Counted from the stretch's first letter, positions 45,450 to 55,420 are shown. The stretch is 64,000 nt of DNA from UBA4742 sp963773335 (GCA_963773335.1 CAVZAT010000003.1:62001-126000), one strand, 5' to 3'. The notes: generated by a model from the letters alone, not told the origin. Program-made: numbers and translations.

Positions 45450-47603
45450 ATGAGGCTGCTCCAACTCCAGCTCGATGGCGACCAGGCCGATGCGCTCGAT
45501 TTCCATCCGATGATGACGGTCGTGCGGGGACTCGGCCCCGCCGCTCGCGCCCGCCTCATCGCTGCCGTGTGCGCGTTGCCGGCCGCCAGCGATCCGGGCG
45601 TGTCGGGACTCATCGAATCCCACGGCGTGCTGTTCGACCTGACGGTCGAGAACCTGCAGCTGATGGATCTCGGTCTCGACCTGGATCCCTTGATCCGTCG
45701 CAGCGACCTGCCTGGAGCCCACGCCGGCGACGGCGAGGCTGCGCCGGTCGCCGCGTTGACCACCGAGCAGTTCCTGGCCTCCGCGCCGGAGGGCCGCTAC
45801 CCCGAGCTCGACGCCGCCCGGCGACAGCAGCGCTCGTCACGAGAGACGTTGTCGATCCTGCGCGAGGCTGCCGATCGGGCCCGGCGTGAGCACGCGGACG
45901 CGTCCGCGGCCCTGCGCCGGGCCACCGTCGCCCTCGAGGAGGCCAGCGGAACCTCGCCCCAGGCCGAGGAGGCGTCCGCCCTGCTCGACGACGTGTTGTT
46001 CGACCCACCCGATCCCGAGCCGGTGGCCACGCCGAACCGTGACGAGCTCGAGGCCCGGGTGGAGGAGCTGACCGGCCGGCTGAGCCACATCGAACAGGAT
46101 CTGACCGAGCTCTCCGCGCTCGACACCCGCCCCATCGAGGTCCTGGTCGACGCCATCCGCAACCCGCCGCCGGCCGAGATGGTGCCCTCCCAGCGAGCCG
46201 GCGAGCTGGCCGACGAGTTTCGCTCGTTGCAGGCCCAGGTCGATCAGCTGGAGCAGGATCTCGAGGCGCAGGGTCGGGGGACCGCCAGTGCGCTGGCCGC
46301 GCTGGAAGCAGCCCGCATCGAGCTGGCGGCGGCCGAGCGGGCCATGGCCAAACCCAACCTGTCGCCCGCCGACGTGGCCGAACTGGAGGCTGCCCACGAG
46401 GCCGTGCTGGAGGCCGAGTCCAAGGGCGGGAGCCGCCTGCACCGAGGCGGCTCCAAGCGCCTCGACGAGGCAGCGGCCAAGCAGCAGGTCATCCTCGACC
46501 GGGTCGGGTTCCCCACCTGGAGCGCCTACGTGATGGGCGCCGGGTTGCTGGGCATCGACCCCATCGCCGAGGAGCGCCTGGAGCGGGCCCGCATCGATCT
46601 GGAGGCCGCCGACAACCACTGGGCCCAGGTCGCCGCCGACATCGAGAACGATCCCACCCACCGCGCCCTGCTCGACCGCCTCGAGGCCGTCTATCTCGAG
46701 GCCTTCGACCTGCTGGGCGGCGACGACGAGCAGGCCGACCTGGAGAACGCGCTGCGGGCCCTGCGCGTGCCCGAGGCCGAGGTCAGCCAGGACGAGCTCG
46801 TCGAAGCCCTGGCCTACCAACTCGAGATGGTCGGCCTCACCCTGGGCCAGTCGCCCGGGGTGGACCGGGTGACCATGGCCGCCGACGCCTTCCTGTCCGA
46901 GGTCAGTGTGCTGTCCGAGCGCATCGGCGAGCTGAGCTCCGAGCGCGACGAGGTCCAGGTGGAGCTGGCGGACGCCAACCATGCCCTGGCCTCGTTCGAT
47001 GCTGCCCAGGAGGCCGTGGCGGGCGAGTCCACCATCGACCTGACCGATGGAGCCGACGGCGACGGCGCGCCGCCGGTGGTCGAACCCGACCTCGACGAGC
47101 TGACCCGCGAGCTGGAGCGAGCCAACGAGGACGAGGCCCTCTACGCCGATCAGCTCGAGGCGCGTCTGGCCCTGGTCGACGCGGCCACCCAGGTGGAGGC
47201 CGTGGCGTCGAGCCGCGTGATGCGAATCGCGGGTCAGCTGGCCTCGGCCGAGGCCGACCAGCCGGCGGGCCCGGGCGAGCCACCCCGCCCGGCCAGCGAC
47301 CCGGGCTTCGAGGTCGATCCGGCCGAGGTCGCCTCCGGCCCCGAGGCCCTCGAGTTCTACCTGCTGGCCCGCCTGGCCGCGCAACGCGCCGTGTCGTACT
47401 CGGGCTCGGTGCCGCTGGTCATCGACGACGCCCTGGCTGGCCAGGACGATGAGCTGGTGCGTTCGCTGCTCGACAAGTTGGAGCGCATGTCCGAGACCGT
47501 CCAGATCATCTACCTCAGCGATGAGCCGGTGGTGTCGGCCTGGGCCGAGGGTGTCGGGATCCAGCGCGCCGCCGTGGTCGAGCTGCCTCACCAGTTCGCC
47601 TGA
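45450..47603 (+). CDS. SMC/SbcC-like coiled-coil protein lacking a recognisable P-loop
   Basis: A 717-aa protein. The N-terminal MRLLQLQLDGDQADALDFHP, followed by MTVVRGLGPAARARLIAAV, occupies the position of an SMC/RecF head, but the GxxGxGK[ST] lysine is absent. A central region of about 500 residues is heptad-rich coiled coil (REAADRARREHADASAALRR, AELEAAHEAVLEAESKGG). The C-terminal lobe has PLVIDDALAGQDDELVRSLL, a Walker-B/D-loop-like segment, then TVQIIYLSDEPVVSAWAEGV. It may be a regulatory or non-hydrolysing SMC relative, or pair with another head. Promoter space of 114 bp upstream. Confidence 0.75.
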   Translation: MRLLQLQLDGDQADALDFHPMMTVVRGLGPAARARLIAAVCALPAASDPGVSGLIESHGVLFDLTVENLQLMDLGLDLDPLIRRSDLPGAHAGDGEAAPVAALTTEQFLASAPEGRYPELDAARRQQRSSRETLSILREAADRARREHADASAALRRATVALEEASGTSPQAEEASALLDDVLFDPPDPEPVATPNRDELEARVEELTGRLSHIEQDLTELSALDTRPIEVLVDAIRNPPPAEMVPSQRAGELADEFRSLQAQVDQLEQDLEAQGRGTASALAALEAARIELAAAERAMAKPNLSPADVAELEAAHEAVLEAESKGGSRLHRGGSKRLDEAAAKQQVILDRVGFPTWSAYVMGAGLLGIDPIAEERLERARIDLEAADNHWAQVAADIENDPTHRALLDRLEAVYLEAFDLLGGDDEQADLENALRALRVPEAEVSQDELVEALAYQLEMVGLTLGQSPGVDRVTMAADAFLSEVSVLSERIGELSSERDEVQVELADANHALASFDAAQEAVAGESTIDLTDGADGDGAPPVVEPDLDELTRELERANEDEALYADQLEARLALVDAATQVEAVASSRVMRIAGQLASAEADQPAGPGEPPRPASDPGFEVDPAEVASGPEALEFYLLARLAAQRAVSYSGSVPLVIDDALAGQDDELVRSLLDKLERMSETVQIIYLSDEPVVSAWAEGVGIQRAAVVELPHQFA

Positions 47604-47702
47604 CCGCCGCGCCACCGTACCGGGGTGCCCGGGTCCGGGCAGCAGGATGATCGCTGGTTGCCTAGCATCGGGCTCACGAGGAACCGACAACCGGGAGGCG
47701 CC

Positions 47703-48820
47703 GTGGCCGTGATCACCGAAGCTGCTGTTCGTGAGCTGGCCGGGTTCCGGGGCGGGGATGCGCCGGTGACCAGTTGCTACCTCGATGTGGACGGGAGACG
47801 ACTGAGTCGGCGGGCCGATTGCGAGCACGAGCTGGAACGGGTCCTGCGATCGGCCAGATCCCGAGCGAACGGCACGACCTCGGTGGCCCGTGACCTCCAG
47901 CGCATCGAGGAGTACGTGCGAGGCGGCATCGATCGATCCACCACCCGGGGCCTGGCCATCTTCTCCTGCTCGGCCCGTGACTTCTGGCAGGTCGTGACGT
48001 TGCCGGTCCCGGTGCGCAGCCGGGTGGTGATCAACGAGGCGCCGGCGGTCGAGCCAGCTCGAATCGGTGACGCAGGGCTTCGACCGCTTCGCGGTGCTGT
48101 TGGCCGACCGCCAGCGGGCCCGCATCCTGGTGTTCCACTTCGGCGAGTTGGTGGACCACTCGGAGCTGCTCGACGAGCGGCCTCGCGACGACGACACCCA
48201 CGGGCACCTCGATCGCGGTGACGCCGCGTCCCGGGTGGCCGCCCAGGTGGCCGCGCATCTGCGTCGGGCCGCGGACGTGGCCTTCGCCATGTTCCAGACC
48301 GAGGCGTTCGAGCACCTGACCCTGGGCGGGCCCGAGCCGGTGGTGCGGTCGCTCGAAGGGGTGTTGCACCCCTATCTTCGACGTCGGCTGTGCGACCGCA
48401 TCGCGGTCGGCGTGTCCGCCGGCATGGGTGACATCCGCGAGGCGGTGCTCGACGTCGAGCGCGAGGTGGAACGCCAACGCGAGGCGGGGGCCGTGGAGCG
48501 GCTGCGTCGCGCGAGTGGCTTCGGGCCAACCGGCGGTGGTGGGGTTGGCCGACGTGCTGGGGGCGGTGGGCGAGCATCGTGTCGACCGACTGCTGGTGTC
48601 GTCGGGCTACGCCGAGGCGGGGTGGACCTGTCGCAGCTGTGGTCACCTCGGCCTGGTCGGCCGGACCTGCCCCGGCTGTTCCGCTGAGCTGACCCCGGTC
48701 GACGATGTCGTCGAGCAGATCGTCGAGGTGGCCCTGGCCCAGTCCTGTCACGTGGAGATCTGCGTCGACAACCCCGACTTGGACGTGATGGGGCGCATCG
48801 GCGCCCTGCTGCGCTATTGA
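47703..48820 (+). CDS. baeRF-type (bacterial archaeo-eukaryotic release factor-like) protein, two apparent +1 shifts
   Basis: About 371 aa. VTSCYLDVDGRRL...ADCEHELERVLRSAR opens a domain typical of this family. FDRFAVLLADRQRARILVFH, GELVDHSELL and VAAHLRRAADVAF...LGGPEPVVRSLEGVL continue it. The C-terminus has VDRLLVSSGYAEAGWTCRSC, a zinc ribbon (C-x2-C...C-x2-C) and IVEVALAQSCHVEI, as in eRF1 domain 3. Frames join at 48050-48051 (GT[CG] AGC) and 48510-48511 (CG[CG] CGA). Relatives are proposed to act on stalled ribosomes or peptidyl-tRNA; no catalytic proof here. GTG start after GGGAGG. Confidence 0.8.
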
Positions 48821-49842
48821 CCCGGGTGACCGATCAGGCCGCCCCGCCCAGCGCGATCTCCGGGGGGATGGTGGCCGGCTTCGATGTCGGTGGCACCAAG
48901 ATCCTGGGTCGGGTCCTGCACCCCACCGACCCGCGCCAGGCACTGGTCCACCACCGCCGCGACACTCCGCAGGGCGCGGACGCGGTGGTGGCGGCGCTGG
49001 TCGAGGCCGTAGCCGACCTCGACCGGCAGCTCGAGGCCGGAGGCCATCCCCGTCTGGTCGGCGTGGGGGTGGGCGTCGCGGGGCTGGTCGATCGTCGCGG
49101 CGTGCTACAGCTGGCACCCAACCTGCCGGCCATCACCGGACTGGACGTGAGGGAGGCCGTGGCCGAAGCCACCGGGCTGGCCGAGGTGGCGGTGGACAAC
49201 GACGCCAACTGCGCGGCGGTGGCCGAGCATCGTCTGGGCGCGGGAGCAGGCAGATCGGACCTCGTGCTCGTCACCCTGGGTACGGGCATCGGCGGGGCGG
49301 TGATCATCGGGGATCGGCTGGTGCGGGGTGCTTCCGGGTTCGCCGGCGAGTCCGGGCACATGGTGGTCGACCCGAACGGGCCCCGATGTCCGTGCGGCCA
49401 GCGGGGCTGCTGGGAGCGGTACGCCTCCGGCAGTGGTCTCGGACGTCTCGGGCGCGAGGCGGCCGAGGCGGGGAGCGCCCCCGGACTGGTGAGTCGGGCC
49501 GGCGGCGACCCCGCTTCGGTGCGCGGTGAGCACGTCACCCAGGCCGCGGCCGAAGGGGATCCCGGCGCGCTCGAGGTGCTCCGCCAGTTCGCCTGGTGGG
49601 TGGCGCTGGGCATCGCCAACCTGGAGAACCTCCTCGATCCCGAGATGGTCATCGTGGGTGGGGGGCTGGCCGAGGCCGGGGAGCTGTTGTTGGGCCCGAC
49701 CCGGGCCGCCCACCGGATGCTGGCCCTGGGCCAGGAGCATCGCCTCCCGGTGGCCATCCAGGCTGCGGCCCTGGGGCCCGACGCCGGCGCCATCGGGGCA
49801 GGCCTGCTGGCTCTGGATCGCCTCGCCGCGGTCGGGCCCTGA
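48817..49842 (+). CDS. ROK-family glucokinase
   Basis: A 341-aa sugar kinase, probably ATP:glucose phosphotransferase. VAGFDVGGTKILGRVL is the N-terminal phosphate motif. VDNDANCAAVAEH, LVTLGTGIGGAVIIGDRLV and GFAGESGHMVVDP (ExGH) follow. The ROK zinc motif is CPCGQRGCWERYASG. TTG at 48817 overlaps the upstream stop; GTG at 48826 or ATG at 48868 are equally possible starts. It is probably co-transcribed with the baeRF-type gene. Confidence 0.9.
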   Translation: MTRVTDQAAPPSAISGGMVAGFDVGGTKILGRVLHPTDPRQALVHHRRDTPQGADAVVAALVEAVADLDRQLEAGGHPRLVGVGVGVAGLVDRRGVLQLAPNLPAITGLDVREAVAEATGLAEVAVDNDANCAAVAEHRLGAGAGRSDLVLVTLGTGIGGAVIIGDRLVRGASGFAGESGHMVVDPNGPRCPCGQRGCWERYASGSGLGRLGREAAEAGSAPGLVSRAGGDPASVRGEHVTQAAAEGDPGALEVLRQFAWWVALGIANLENLLDPEMVIVGGGLAEAGELLLGPTRAAHRMLALGQEHRLPVAIQAAALGPDAGAIGAGLLALDRLAAVGP

Positions 49843-49913
49843 CCCCGCGCCCATGCGGTAGAGGCCTGCGAATCGGGTTCGGCCGTCATCACCGGCGGGG
49901 GTAGCTTGGGTCG

Positions 49914-51089
49914 ATGGAGTTCCGCCGGATCAACGGGCTGCCGCCCTACGTCTTCACGATCATCGACACGTTGAAGATCGAGGCCCGGCGAGCCGGGGTC
50001 GACGTCATCGACCTGGGCTTCGGTAACCCAGACTTCCCCTCACCCGACGTCGCGGTCGACAAGTTGGCGGAGGCTGTCCGCAACCCGCGCAACCACCGCT
50101 ACTCGTCCAGCAAGGGCATCCCCAAGCTGCGCCAGGCCTACGCCGACCTGTACCTGCGGCGTTTCGGCGTCGAGCTCGACCCCGAGACCGAGATCATCAA
50201 CACCATCGGGGCCAAGGAGGGCTTCTCGCACCTGATGTGGACCCTGCTCCAGCCCGGCGATGCTGCCCTGGTGCCGTCGCCCTCGTACCCCATCCACATC
50301 TACGGTCCGTTGCTGGCGGGCGCCGACATCCGCGAGGTGCCCCTGGGCACAGGCACCGACTTCTTCGAGAGCCTGACCGAGGCGTGGAACTACTCGTGGC
50401 CCAAGCCGCGGGTCATCGTGATGTCGTTCCCGCACAACCCCACGACCACCTGCGTCGACCTCGACTTCATGCAGAAGGTGGTCGACTTCGCCCGCGAGCA
50501 CGAGGTCGTGGTGGTGCACGACAACGCCTACGCCGAGATCGGCTTCGACGGCTACGTGCCGCCCTCGATCCTCCAGGCCGAAGGGGCCAAGGAGGTGGCG
50601 GTCGAGCTCTACTCGATGACCAAGTCGTTCTCGATGGCCGGCTGGCGGGTGGCCTTCATGGCCGGCAACCGGGAGGTCATCGCCGCCCTCACCAAGCTCA
50701 AGAGCTACCTCGACTACGGCACCTTCCAACCGATCCAGATCGCGGCCACGGTCACCCTCAACGAGGCACCCGACTACCCCAAGGTGGTCAACGAGATGTA
50801 CCAGGCTCGGCGCGACACGCTCTGCGGCGGCCTGGCGCGCATCGGCTGGCCGATCGAGCCCCCGATGGGCACGATGTTCGTGTGGGCCCCCATCCCCGAG
50901 CCCTACCGCGAGATGGGCTCGATCGACTTCGCCTCCTACCTGGTGCGCGAAGCCCAGGTGGCGGTGTCACCGGGCGTCGGCTTCGGTCCCGGTGGCGACG
51001 GGCACGTCCGCTTCGCGCTCATCGAGAACGAGCAGCGCACCAGCCAGGCCGTCCGCAACCTGCGCAAGGCACTGACCAAGCTCGGCTGA
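49914..51089 (+). CDS. PLP-dependent aminotransferase, alanine-synthesising type
   Basis: A 391-aa class I/II aminotransferase. DLGFGNPDFPSPDVAV, RYSSSKGIPKLRQAYADLY, SFPHNPTTTCVDLDF, VVVHDNAYAEIGFDGY and the lysine motif SMTKSFSMAGWRVAF are visible. GHVRFALIENEQR carries the substrate-carboxylate Arg. The pattern resembles AlaC (glutamate:pyruvate) and LL-DAP-type enzymes; AlaC is the best guess. Single gene with its own leader of 71 bp. Confidence 0.88.
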   Translation: MEFRRINGLPPYVFTIIDTLKIEARRAGVDVIDLGFGNPDFPSPDVAVDKLAEAVRNPRNHRYSSSKGIPKLRQAYADLYLRRFGVELDPETEIINTIGAKEGFSHLMWTLLQPGDAALVPSPSYPIHIYGPLLAGADIREVPLGTGTDFFESLTEAWNYSWPKPRVIVMSFPHNPTTTCVDLDFMQKVVDFAREHEVVVVHDNAYAEIGFDGYVPPSILQAEGAKEVAVELYSMTKSFSMAGWRVAFMAGNREVIAALTKLKSYLDYGTFQPIQIAATVTLNEAPDYPKVVNEMYQARRDTLCGGLARIGWPIEPPMGTMFVWAPIPEPYREMGSIDFASYLVREAQVAVSPGVGFGPGGDGHVRFALIENEQRTSQAVRNLRKALTKLG

Positions 51090-51469
51090 CGCGGTGAGCG
51101 CCGTCCCGGCTGGCGGCTACCGGCTCAGGCAGGCGACCAGGCCGTTGGCGAGCTCGTCGCGTTCGGTGGGGGTCAACCTGGCGGTGCTGTGAAGGCCCGC
51201 CAGGTGCAGCAGCCGGGCGGCATCGAACCCTCGCGCGTGGTCTGGGCCGCCTCCGGCGAAGCCTCACTGCCGAGGCCTCGCCAGTCGGAGCGGTTGAGTG
51301 CGGGAGCGAGCCCTCATGGTCGAGGCCATCGACGAGGCCATGGCACGGAAGCACCTGGTCATCGGGGTTCGGCCGAGCCCATAGGGGCAGGCCCGCAGGA
51401 CCCTCCCACGGGGTCCCCTGACCGTCGGAACCGGTGGGGCGCGGGTGGCGGAACGGAATGACGGCGCGG
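51090..51469. other. 380-bp stretch without a recognised gene
   Basis: It lies between the convergent aminotransferase and TetR genes. On the minus strand about 36 codons ending at 51117 (AARLLHLAGLHSTARL...ELANGLVACLSR) look protein-like but have no start in frame, suggesting a gene remnant. No repeat or hairpin stands out. Confidence 0.4.
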
Positions 51470-52075
51470 TCAGGCGGGCGTGCTGACCGTCGGAACCAGG
51501 AGACCTTCCAGGCAGAAGGCCACCGCGGCGTCGGCCACCTCGTCCCAGGGTCGGCCCTGCTCCTGCACGCAGCGCCGGACCAGGTAGGCGGTCACCCCCA
51601 GGATGGCCTGGGTCATGATCGTGGGGTCGGCGTCGCGGATCTCGCCTCGGGCGATTCCCTCGTTGACGTGGCGCACCGCGTCGGCCAAGGCGATCTCCTC
51701 GCCCTTGCGCATGGCGGGGGCGAAGCGCTCCTCGGTGGCCGCGAAGGCGAAGAGCTGGTGCAACTCGGGGTGCCGGCTCGACCACTCGATGGAGGCCCGC
51801 ATGCCCTTGGCGATCCGCTGGACCGGATCGCCCTCGTCCTCGATGGCCAGCTGCTGGGTCCGGCGCAGGTCGTGCTGGGCCTCGCGCAGGATCTCCAGGA
51901 ACAGCTCCTCCTTGCTGGAGAAGTACCAGTAGAAGACCCCTTTGCCCACGCCCAGGCCCTCCACGATCTCAGCCACCGAGGTCGGGTGGTACCCCTGCTC
52001 GGCGAACCGCAGCGCCGCGAAGTCCATGAGCTGGCGCCGACGATCACGCCCGCGCTGAGTGAGTCGGCGGTTCAT
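51470..52075 (-). CDS. TetR-family repressor
   Basis: A 201-aa regulator. The N-terminal HTH is RRRQLMDFAALRFAEQGYHP, TSVAEIVEGLGVGKGVFYWY and FSSKEELFLEIL, a canonical TetR signature. The ligand domain is helical (FAATEERFAPAMRKGEEIAL). ATG at 52075. A perfect 12-bp palindrome 25 bp upstream is the likely operator for autoregulation. The C-terminal domain resembles fatty-acid/acyl-CoA sensing members, but the ligand is not deducible. Confidence 0.92.
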   Translation of the reverse strand: MNRRLTQRGRDRRRQLMDFAALRFAEQGYHPTSVAEIVEGLGVGKGVFYWYFSSKEELFLEILREAQHDLRRTQQLAIEDEGDPVQRIAKGMRASIEWSSRHPELHQLFAFAATEERFAPAMRKGEEIALADAVRHVNEGIARGEIRDADPTIMTQAILGVTAYLVRRCVQEQGRPWDEVADAAVAFCLEGLLVPTVSTPA

Positions 52076-52099
52076 CGGTGGTCACCGTACACAGAACTT

Positions 52100-52111
52100 G
52101 ACCGCGCGGTC
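52100..52111. promoter_or_regulatory. Palindromic operator for the TetR gene
   Basis: GACCGCGCGGTC is a perfect 12-bp palindrome with near-symmetric flanks (TT...TA), 24 bp upstream of the tetR ATG, in the right place and of the right form for TetR binding. Confidence 0.7.
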
Positions 52112-52163
52112 TAGATCGTTCGATTTGTCACTGCGAGCTGTGCTGTTCCCATCCGGATGACGC

Positions 52164-53030
52164 TCAGCGCGCCAGTCCCTTGGTGTGTCGTCGGATGGCC
52201 AGGCGGTCCTCGGCGTCGAGCGGGGACCGACCCCGCAGGCGTCGCCACCGGGACACCAGACCCCAGTGGAGGCGGGCCCGGCCGTGCAGGTGGGCGGCGG
52301 GCTGGTCGGCGAACGGGTACGGCTGGCCGGCGGCTCGGAGCACCGCGGCCGCTGGGTCCGGGCTGGTCCGGATCAGCTCCAGCCACCAGGCCTGCTCGAA
52401 GTTGGGGCGCTGGCGGTAGACGTCCTGGCGAGCCGTGGCCGACAGCTTGACGCTGGTCAGCCGGTCGATCCATCGGGCGGGTCCACGTTCGGCCAGGCGC
52501 ATCCACAGGTCGTTCTCGGGATCACGGCTGCCGGTGTCGCGAGGTGGGCGCCATCCGCCCACGGCCCGAGCCAGTTCGCGGTGGTGGATCACCGACGTGG
52601 GCGGGATCCAGTCTCCCGGCTGGTAGCGCCAATCGGCCGTCGGCCATCGGTGCAGGGGCCGGCCCGGTGCGACCGACAGGAGGGTGGCGTGGACGAATCC
52701 CGAGCTGGCGTCGAGTGCCGGTACCAGGGTGGCCAGGTGCTCGGGCAGCCACAGGTCGTCGTGGCCCAGGTAGGCGATGATCTCGCCCTGGGCCCGGCGG
52801 AGCCCGTCGGCGTTGGGACCGGACTGGTGGCCGGTGTTGTGGCCGAGGTCGTACCAGTGGACGCGGGGGTCGTCGATGGCCTCCACCACCTGAGCGGACT
52901 CGTCGGCGCAACCGTCTCCGACGACCAGCAACTCGAAGTCGCGGTAGTGCTGGTCGAGCACGCTGCCGATCGACCACGGCAGCACCGGCGCCCAGTTGTA
53001 GGTCGCCATCACAACCGTCACCCGTGGCAT
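52164..53030 (-). CDS. GT2-family glycosyltransferase
   Basis: A 288-aa GT-A transferase: PRVTVVMATYNWAPVLPWSI, DFELLVVGDGCADESAQVVE, SGPNADGLRRAQGEIIAYL and GHDDLWLPEHL (the DxD-like D-D pair), with the acceptor side DPENDLWMRLAE. The ATG at 53030 gives the standard N-terminus. The acceptor is unknown; cell-surface polysaccharide is likely. It is a single gene between tetR and a divergent ACT gene. Confidence 0.87.
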   Translation of the reverse strand: MPRVTVVMATYNWAPVLPWSIGSVLDQHYRDFELLVVGDGCADESAQVVEAIDDPRVHWYDLGHNTGHQSGPNADGLRRAQGEIIAYLGHDDLWLPEHLATLVPALDASSGFVHATLLSVAPGRPLHRWPTADWRYQPGDWIPPTSVIHHRELARAVGGWRPPRDTGSRDPENDLWMRLAERGPARWIDRLTSVKLSATARQDVYRQRPNFEQAWWLELIRTSPDPAAAVLRAAGQPYPFADQPAAHLHGRARLHWGLVSRWRRLRGRSPLDAEDRLAIRRHTKGLAR

Positions 53031-53164
53031 CTGCTCGCTCCTGTAGGCCGCCCTGCGGCTCGGAGTGTAGGTGGGCCGCTCACCACCCGGCCGGTGGCAC
53101 AACGGTCACCTGATGCTCGCGTACCGGAAACATCCCGTTCATCGACCACTCGTACGCTTCGAAC

Positions 53165-53845
53165 ATGACCACGACCTACGTGCTTCGTGTTTGGCTGGCC
53201 GATCGGCCCGGCGCGCTGGGCCAGGTGGCCAGCCGCGTCGGCGCGGTGGGCGGCGATGTGGTCGGGATCGACATCCTGGAACGAGGCGCCGGACGGGCCA
53301 TCGACGAGCTCGTCATCGAGCTGCCGGGCAACGAGCTGGTCGAGCTGTTGCTCAGCGAGTTGGCCCAGGTGGACGGAGTCGACGTCGAGACCATCACCCC
53401 GGCGGCCGACTCCCTGCGCGATCCGCGGCTCGACGCGCTGGAGACGGCGGCCATCCTGGTGGGGGCGAGCACCCAGGCCGAGTCGCTCGACGAGCTGTGC
53501 GTGCACGCGGTGCGCACGATCGGAGCGGCCTGGTCGGCGGTGGTGGCCCTCGAAGGCCCCGACATCGTGGCCCAGAAGGGGGACGCGCCCTCGGGGCCGT
53601 GGTTGGTGGCCTATGTGAACGGCAGCCAGTCCTCGGCCCGGGTGGCCGGAGGAGACGGTGGCCCGGCCGACGTGGTTTGGGCTCCGCTCCCCGGCGCGGG
53701 CATGGCGCTGGTGCTCGGTCGTGACGGCAACCCGTTCCGGGCCCGAGAGAGGCGCCAGGCGGCGGCGTTGGCGCGGATCGTCGACACGCGGTTTCGCGAG
53801 CTGAGCCAGTTGCGGTCCCGCGCCGTCCACCCCTCTTCGTCCTGA
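53165..53845 (+). CDS. ACT-domain regulatory protein
   Basis: A 226-aa protein. The N-terminal ACT domain is YVLRVWLADRPGALGQVASR, VGAVGGDVVGIDILERG, likely an amino-acid or ligand sensor. A second, GAF-like alpha/beta domain follows (LVGASTQAESLDELCVHAVR, WSAVVALEGPDIVAQKGD, VVWAPLPGAGMALVLGRDG) with a helical end. No output domain is visible. It is divergent from GT2. Confidence 0.8.
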   Translation: MTTTYVLRVWLADRPGALGQVASRVGAVGGDVVGIDILERGAGRAIDELVIELPGNELVELLLSELAQVDGVDVETITPAADSLRDPRLDALETAAILVGASTQAESLDELCVHAVRTIGAAWSAVVALEGPDIVAQKGDAPSGPWLVAYVNGSQSSARVAGGDGGPADVVWAPLPGAGMALVLGRDGNPFRARERRQAAALARIVDTRFRELSQLRSRAVHPSSS

Positions 53846-53879
53846 TCGCGCCCACACGACCCGAGTCGAGGCGGATCGG

Positions 53880-55403
53880 TCACGACTCGAGGGCCCACCG
53901 GCGCGATCGCTCCACGCCGGCCAGCCATCGAGCGTGGGCCGCGTCGGCCTCGGCCGGGTCCGCTCGAGGGGCGACCTCGACGTCGAGGGCCCAGTTGTCG
54001 GCGATGTCGGCGCACGAGGACCACACGCCCTCGGCCAGTCCCGCCAGGTAGGCCGCGCCCAGGGCCGTCGTCTCCTGGACCTGGGGCCGGCTGACCGGGA
54101 CGCCCAGCTGGTCGGCCTGGAGCTGTAGGAGCAGCGGCATGACCGAGGCACCGCCGTCGGCGCGTAGCGAAAGCACCTGGCGACGCGACGCCTTGGTCAT
54201 GGCGTCGACCACGTCGCGGGTCTGGAAGGCCATGGCCTCGACCACGGCCCGGGCCAGCTGTGCCCGTCCCGTGCCCCGGGTGATGCCGGCCACCGTTCCC
54301 CGGGCATAGGGATCCCACCAGGGGCTGCCCAGACCGGCGAAGGCCGGGACCAGCACCACCCCTTCGGAGTCGGCGATGGATTCGGCCAGCGGCCCGATCT
54401 CGGATGCCTCGGCGATGACTCCCAGCCCGTCGCGCAGCCATTGCACGGCCGCGCCGGTGACGAAGACGGCTCCCTCCAGGGCGTAGTGGGTCACCGAGCC
54501 CGATCGCGAGTCGTCGAGCGCCGACGCGGGCAGGGTCCAGGCCACGGTGGTCAGCAGGCCATCGACCGGATCGGGGCAGGTCTCGCCCACGTTCATGAGC
54601 ACGAACGACCCTGTGCCGTAGGTGTTCTTGGTCATCCCCGGTTCGAAGCAGGCCTGTCCGAACAGGGCGGCCTGCTGGTCGCCGGCGATGCCGCTGACCG
54701 GGATCCCCGCCCCGATACCGACCAGCCCCGGCGTGGTGACCCCGAAGCGTCCCGACGACGGTCGCACCTCGGGCAGCAGGTCCCGCGGGATGCCCAGCAG
54801 GTCGCACAACGGCTGGGACCAGACCCGGGCGCGTATGTCGAACAGCAGGGTGCGACTGGCGTTGGACACGTCGGTGGCATGCACCGCCCCGGCTGCCGCA
54901 GTCCCACCGGTCAGGTTCCACAGCAGCCAGGAGTCGATGGTCCCGAAGGCCACGTCCGGTCCGACCATCACACCGCCTGGGCCGAGCAGCCATTCGAGCT
55001 TGGTGCCCGAGAAGTAGGAGTCGAGCACCAGACCGGTGGTGGACCGCACCAGATCGAGGTGTCCCTGGTCGCGCAGCTCGTCACAGCGCGCCGCGGTGCG
55101 ACGGTCCTGCCACACGATGGCCCGGGCCAGCGGGGTCCCGGTGACGCGGTTCCACACCACGGTGGTCTCGCGCTGGTCGGTGATCCCGATGGCAGCCACC
55201 GGCTCGTCCAGCCCCGCGGTCACCTGCGCCAGCGTGGCCTGCACCGCCTCCCAGATCTCGACGGCGTCGTGTTCCACCCAGCCTGGCCGCGGGAAGTACT
55301 GGGGGAACTCGCGATAGGAGGAGCCGACGGCGTGGCCGGCGCGGTCGAACGCGATGGACCGTACGCCGGTCGTCCCCGCATCGATGGCGATCACAACGGC
55401 CAC
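53880..55403 (-). CDS. glpK: Glycerol kinase
   Basis: A 507-aa canonical GlpK, ATP + glycerol to glycerol 3-phosphate. VIAIDAGTTGVRSIAFDRAG, EFPQYFPRPGWVEHDAVEIW, GITDQRETTVVWNRVTG, IVWQDRRTA, KNTYGTGSFVLMNVG and RADGGASVMPLLLQLQAD are family hallmarks. GTG start. It is a second FGGY kinase in the window, away from glpD, and is the better candidate for true glycerol kinase. Confidence 0.95.
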   Translation of the reverse strand: MAVVIAIDAGTTGVRSIAFDRAGHAVGSSYREFPQYFPRPGWVEHDAVEIWEAVQATLAQVTAGLDEPVAAIGITDQRETTVVWNRVTGTPLARAIVWQDRRTAARCDELRDQGHLDLVRSTTGLVLDSYFSGTKLEWLLGPGGVMVGPDVAFGTIDSWLLWNLTGGTAAAGAVHATDVSNASRTLLFDIRARVWSQPLCDLLGIPRDLLPEVRPSSGRFGVTTPGLVGIGAGIPVSGIAGDQQAALFGQACFEPGMTKNTYGTGSFVLMNVGETCPDPVDGLLTTVAWTLPASALDDSRSGSVTHYALEGAVFVTGAAVQWLRDGLGVIAEASEIGPLAESIADSEGVVLVPAFAGLGSPWWDPYARGTVAGITRGTGRAQLARAVVEAMAFQTRDVVDAMTKASRRQVLSLRADGGASVMPLLLQLQADQLGVPVSRPQVQETTALGAAYLAGLAEGVWSSCADIADNWALDVEVAPRADPAEADAAHARWLAGVERSRRWALES

Positions 55404-55420
55404 CCGGCAACGCTAACCGG

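Noticed and set aside
45837..48290. 817-codon minus-strand frame opposite the SMC-like gene
   Set aside because: Same antisense effect; Gly/Arg/Leu/His-rich sequence with no family features.
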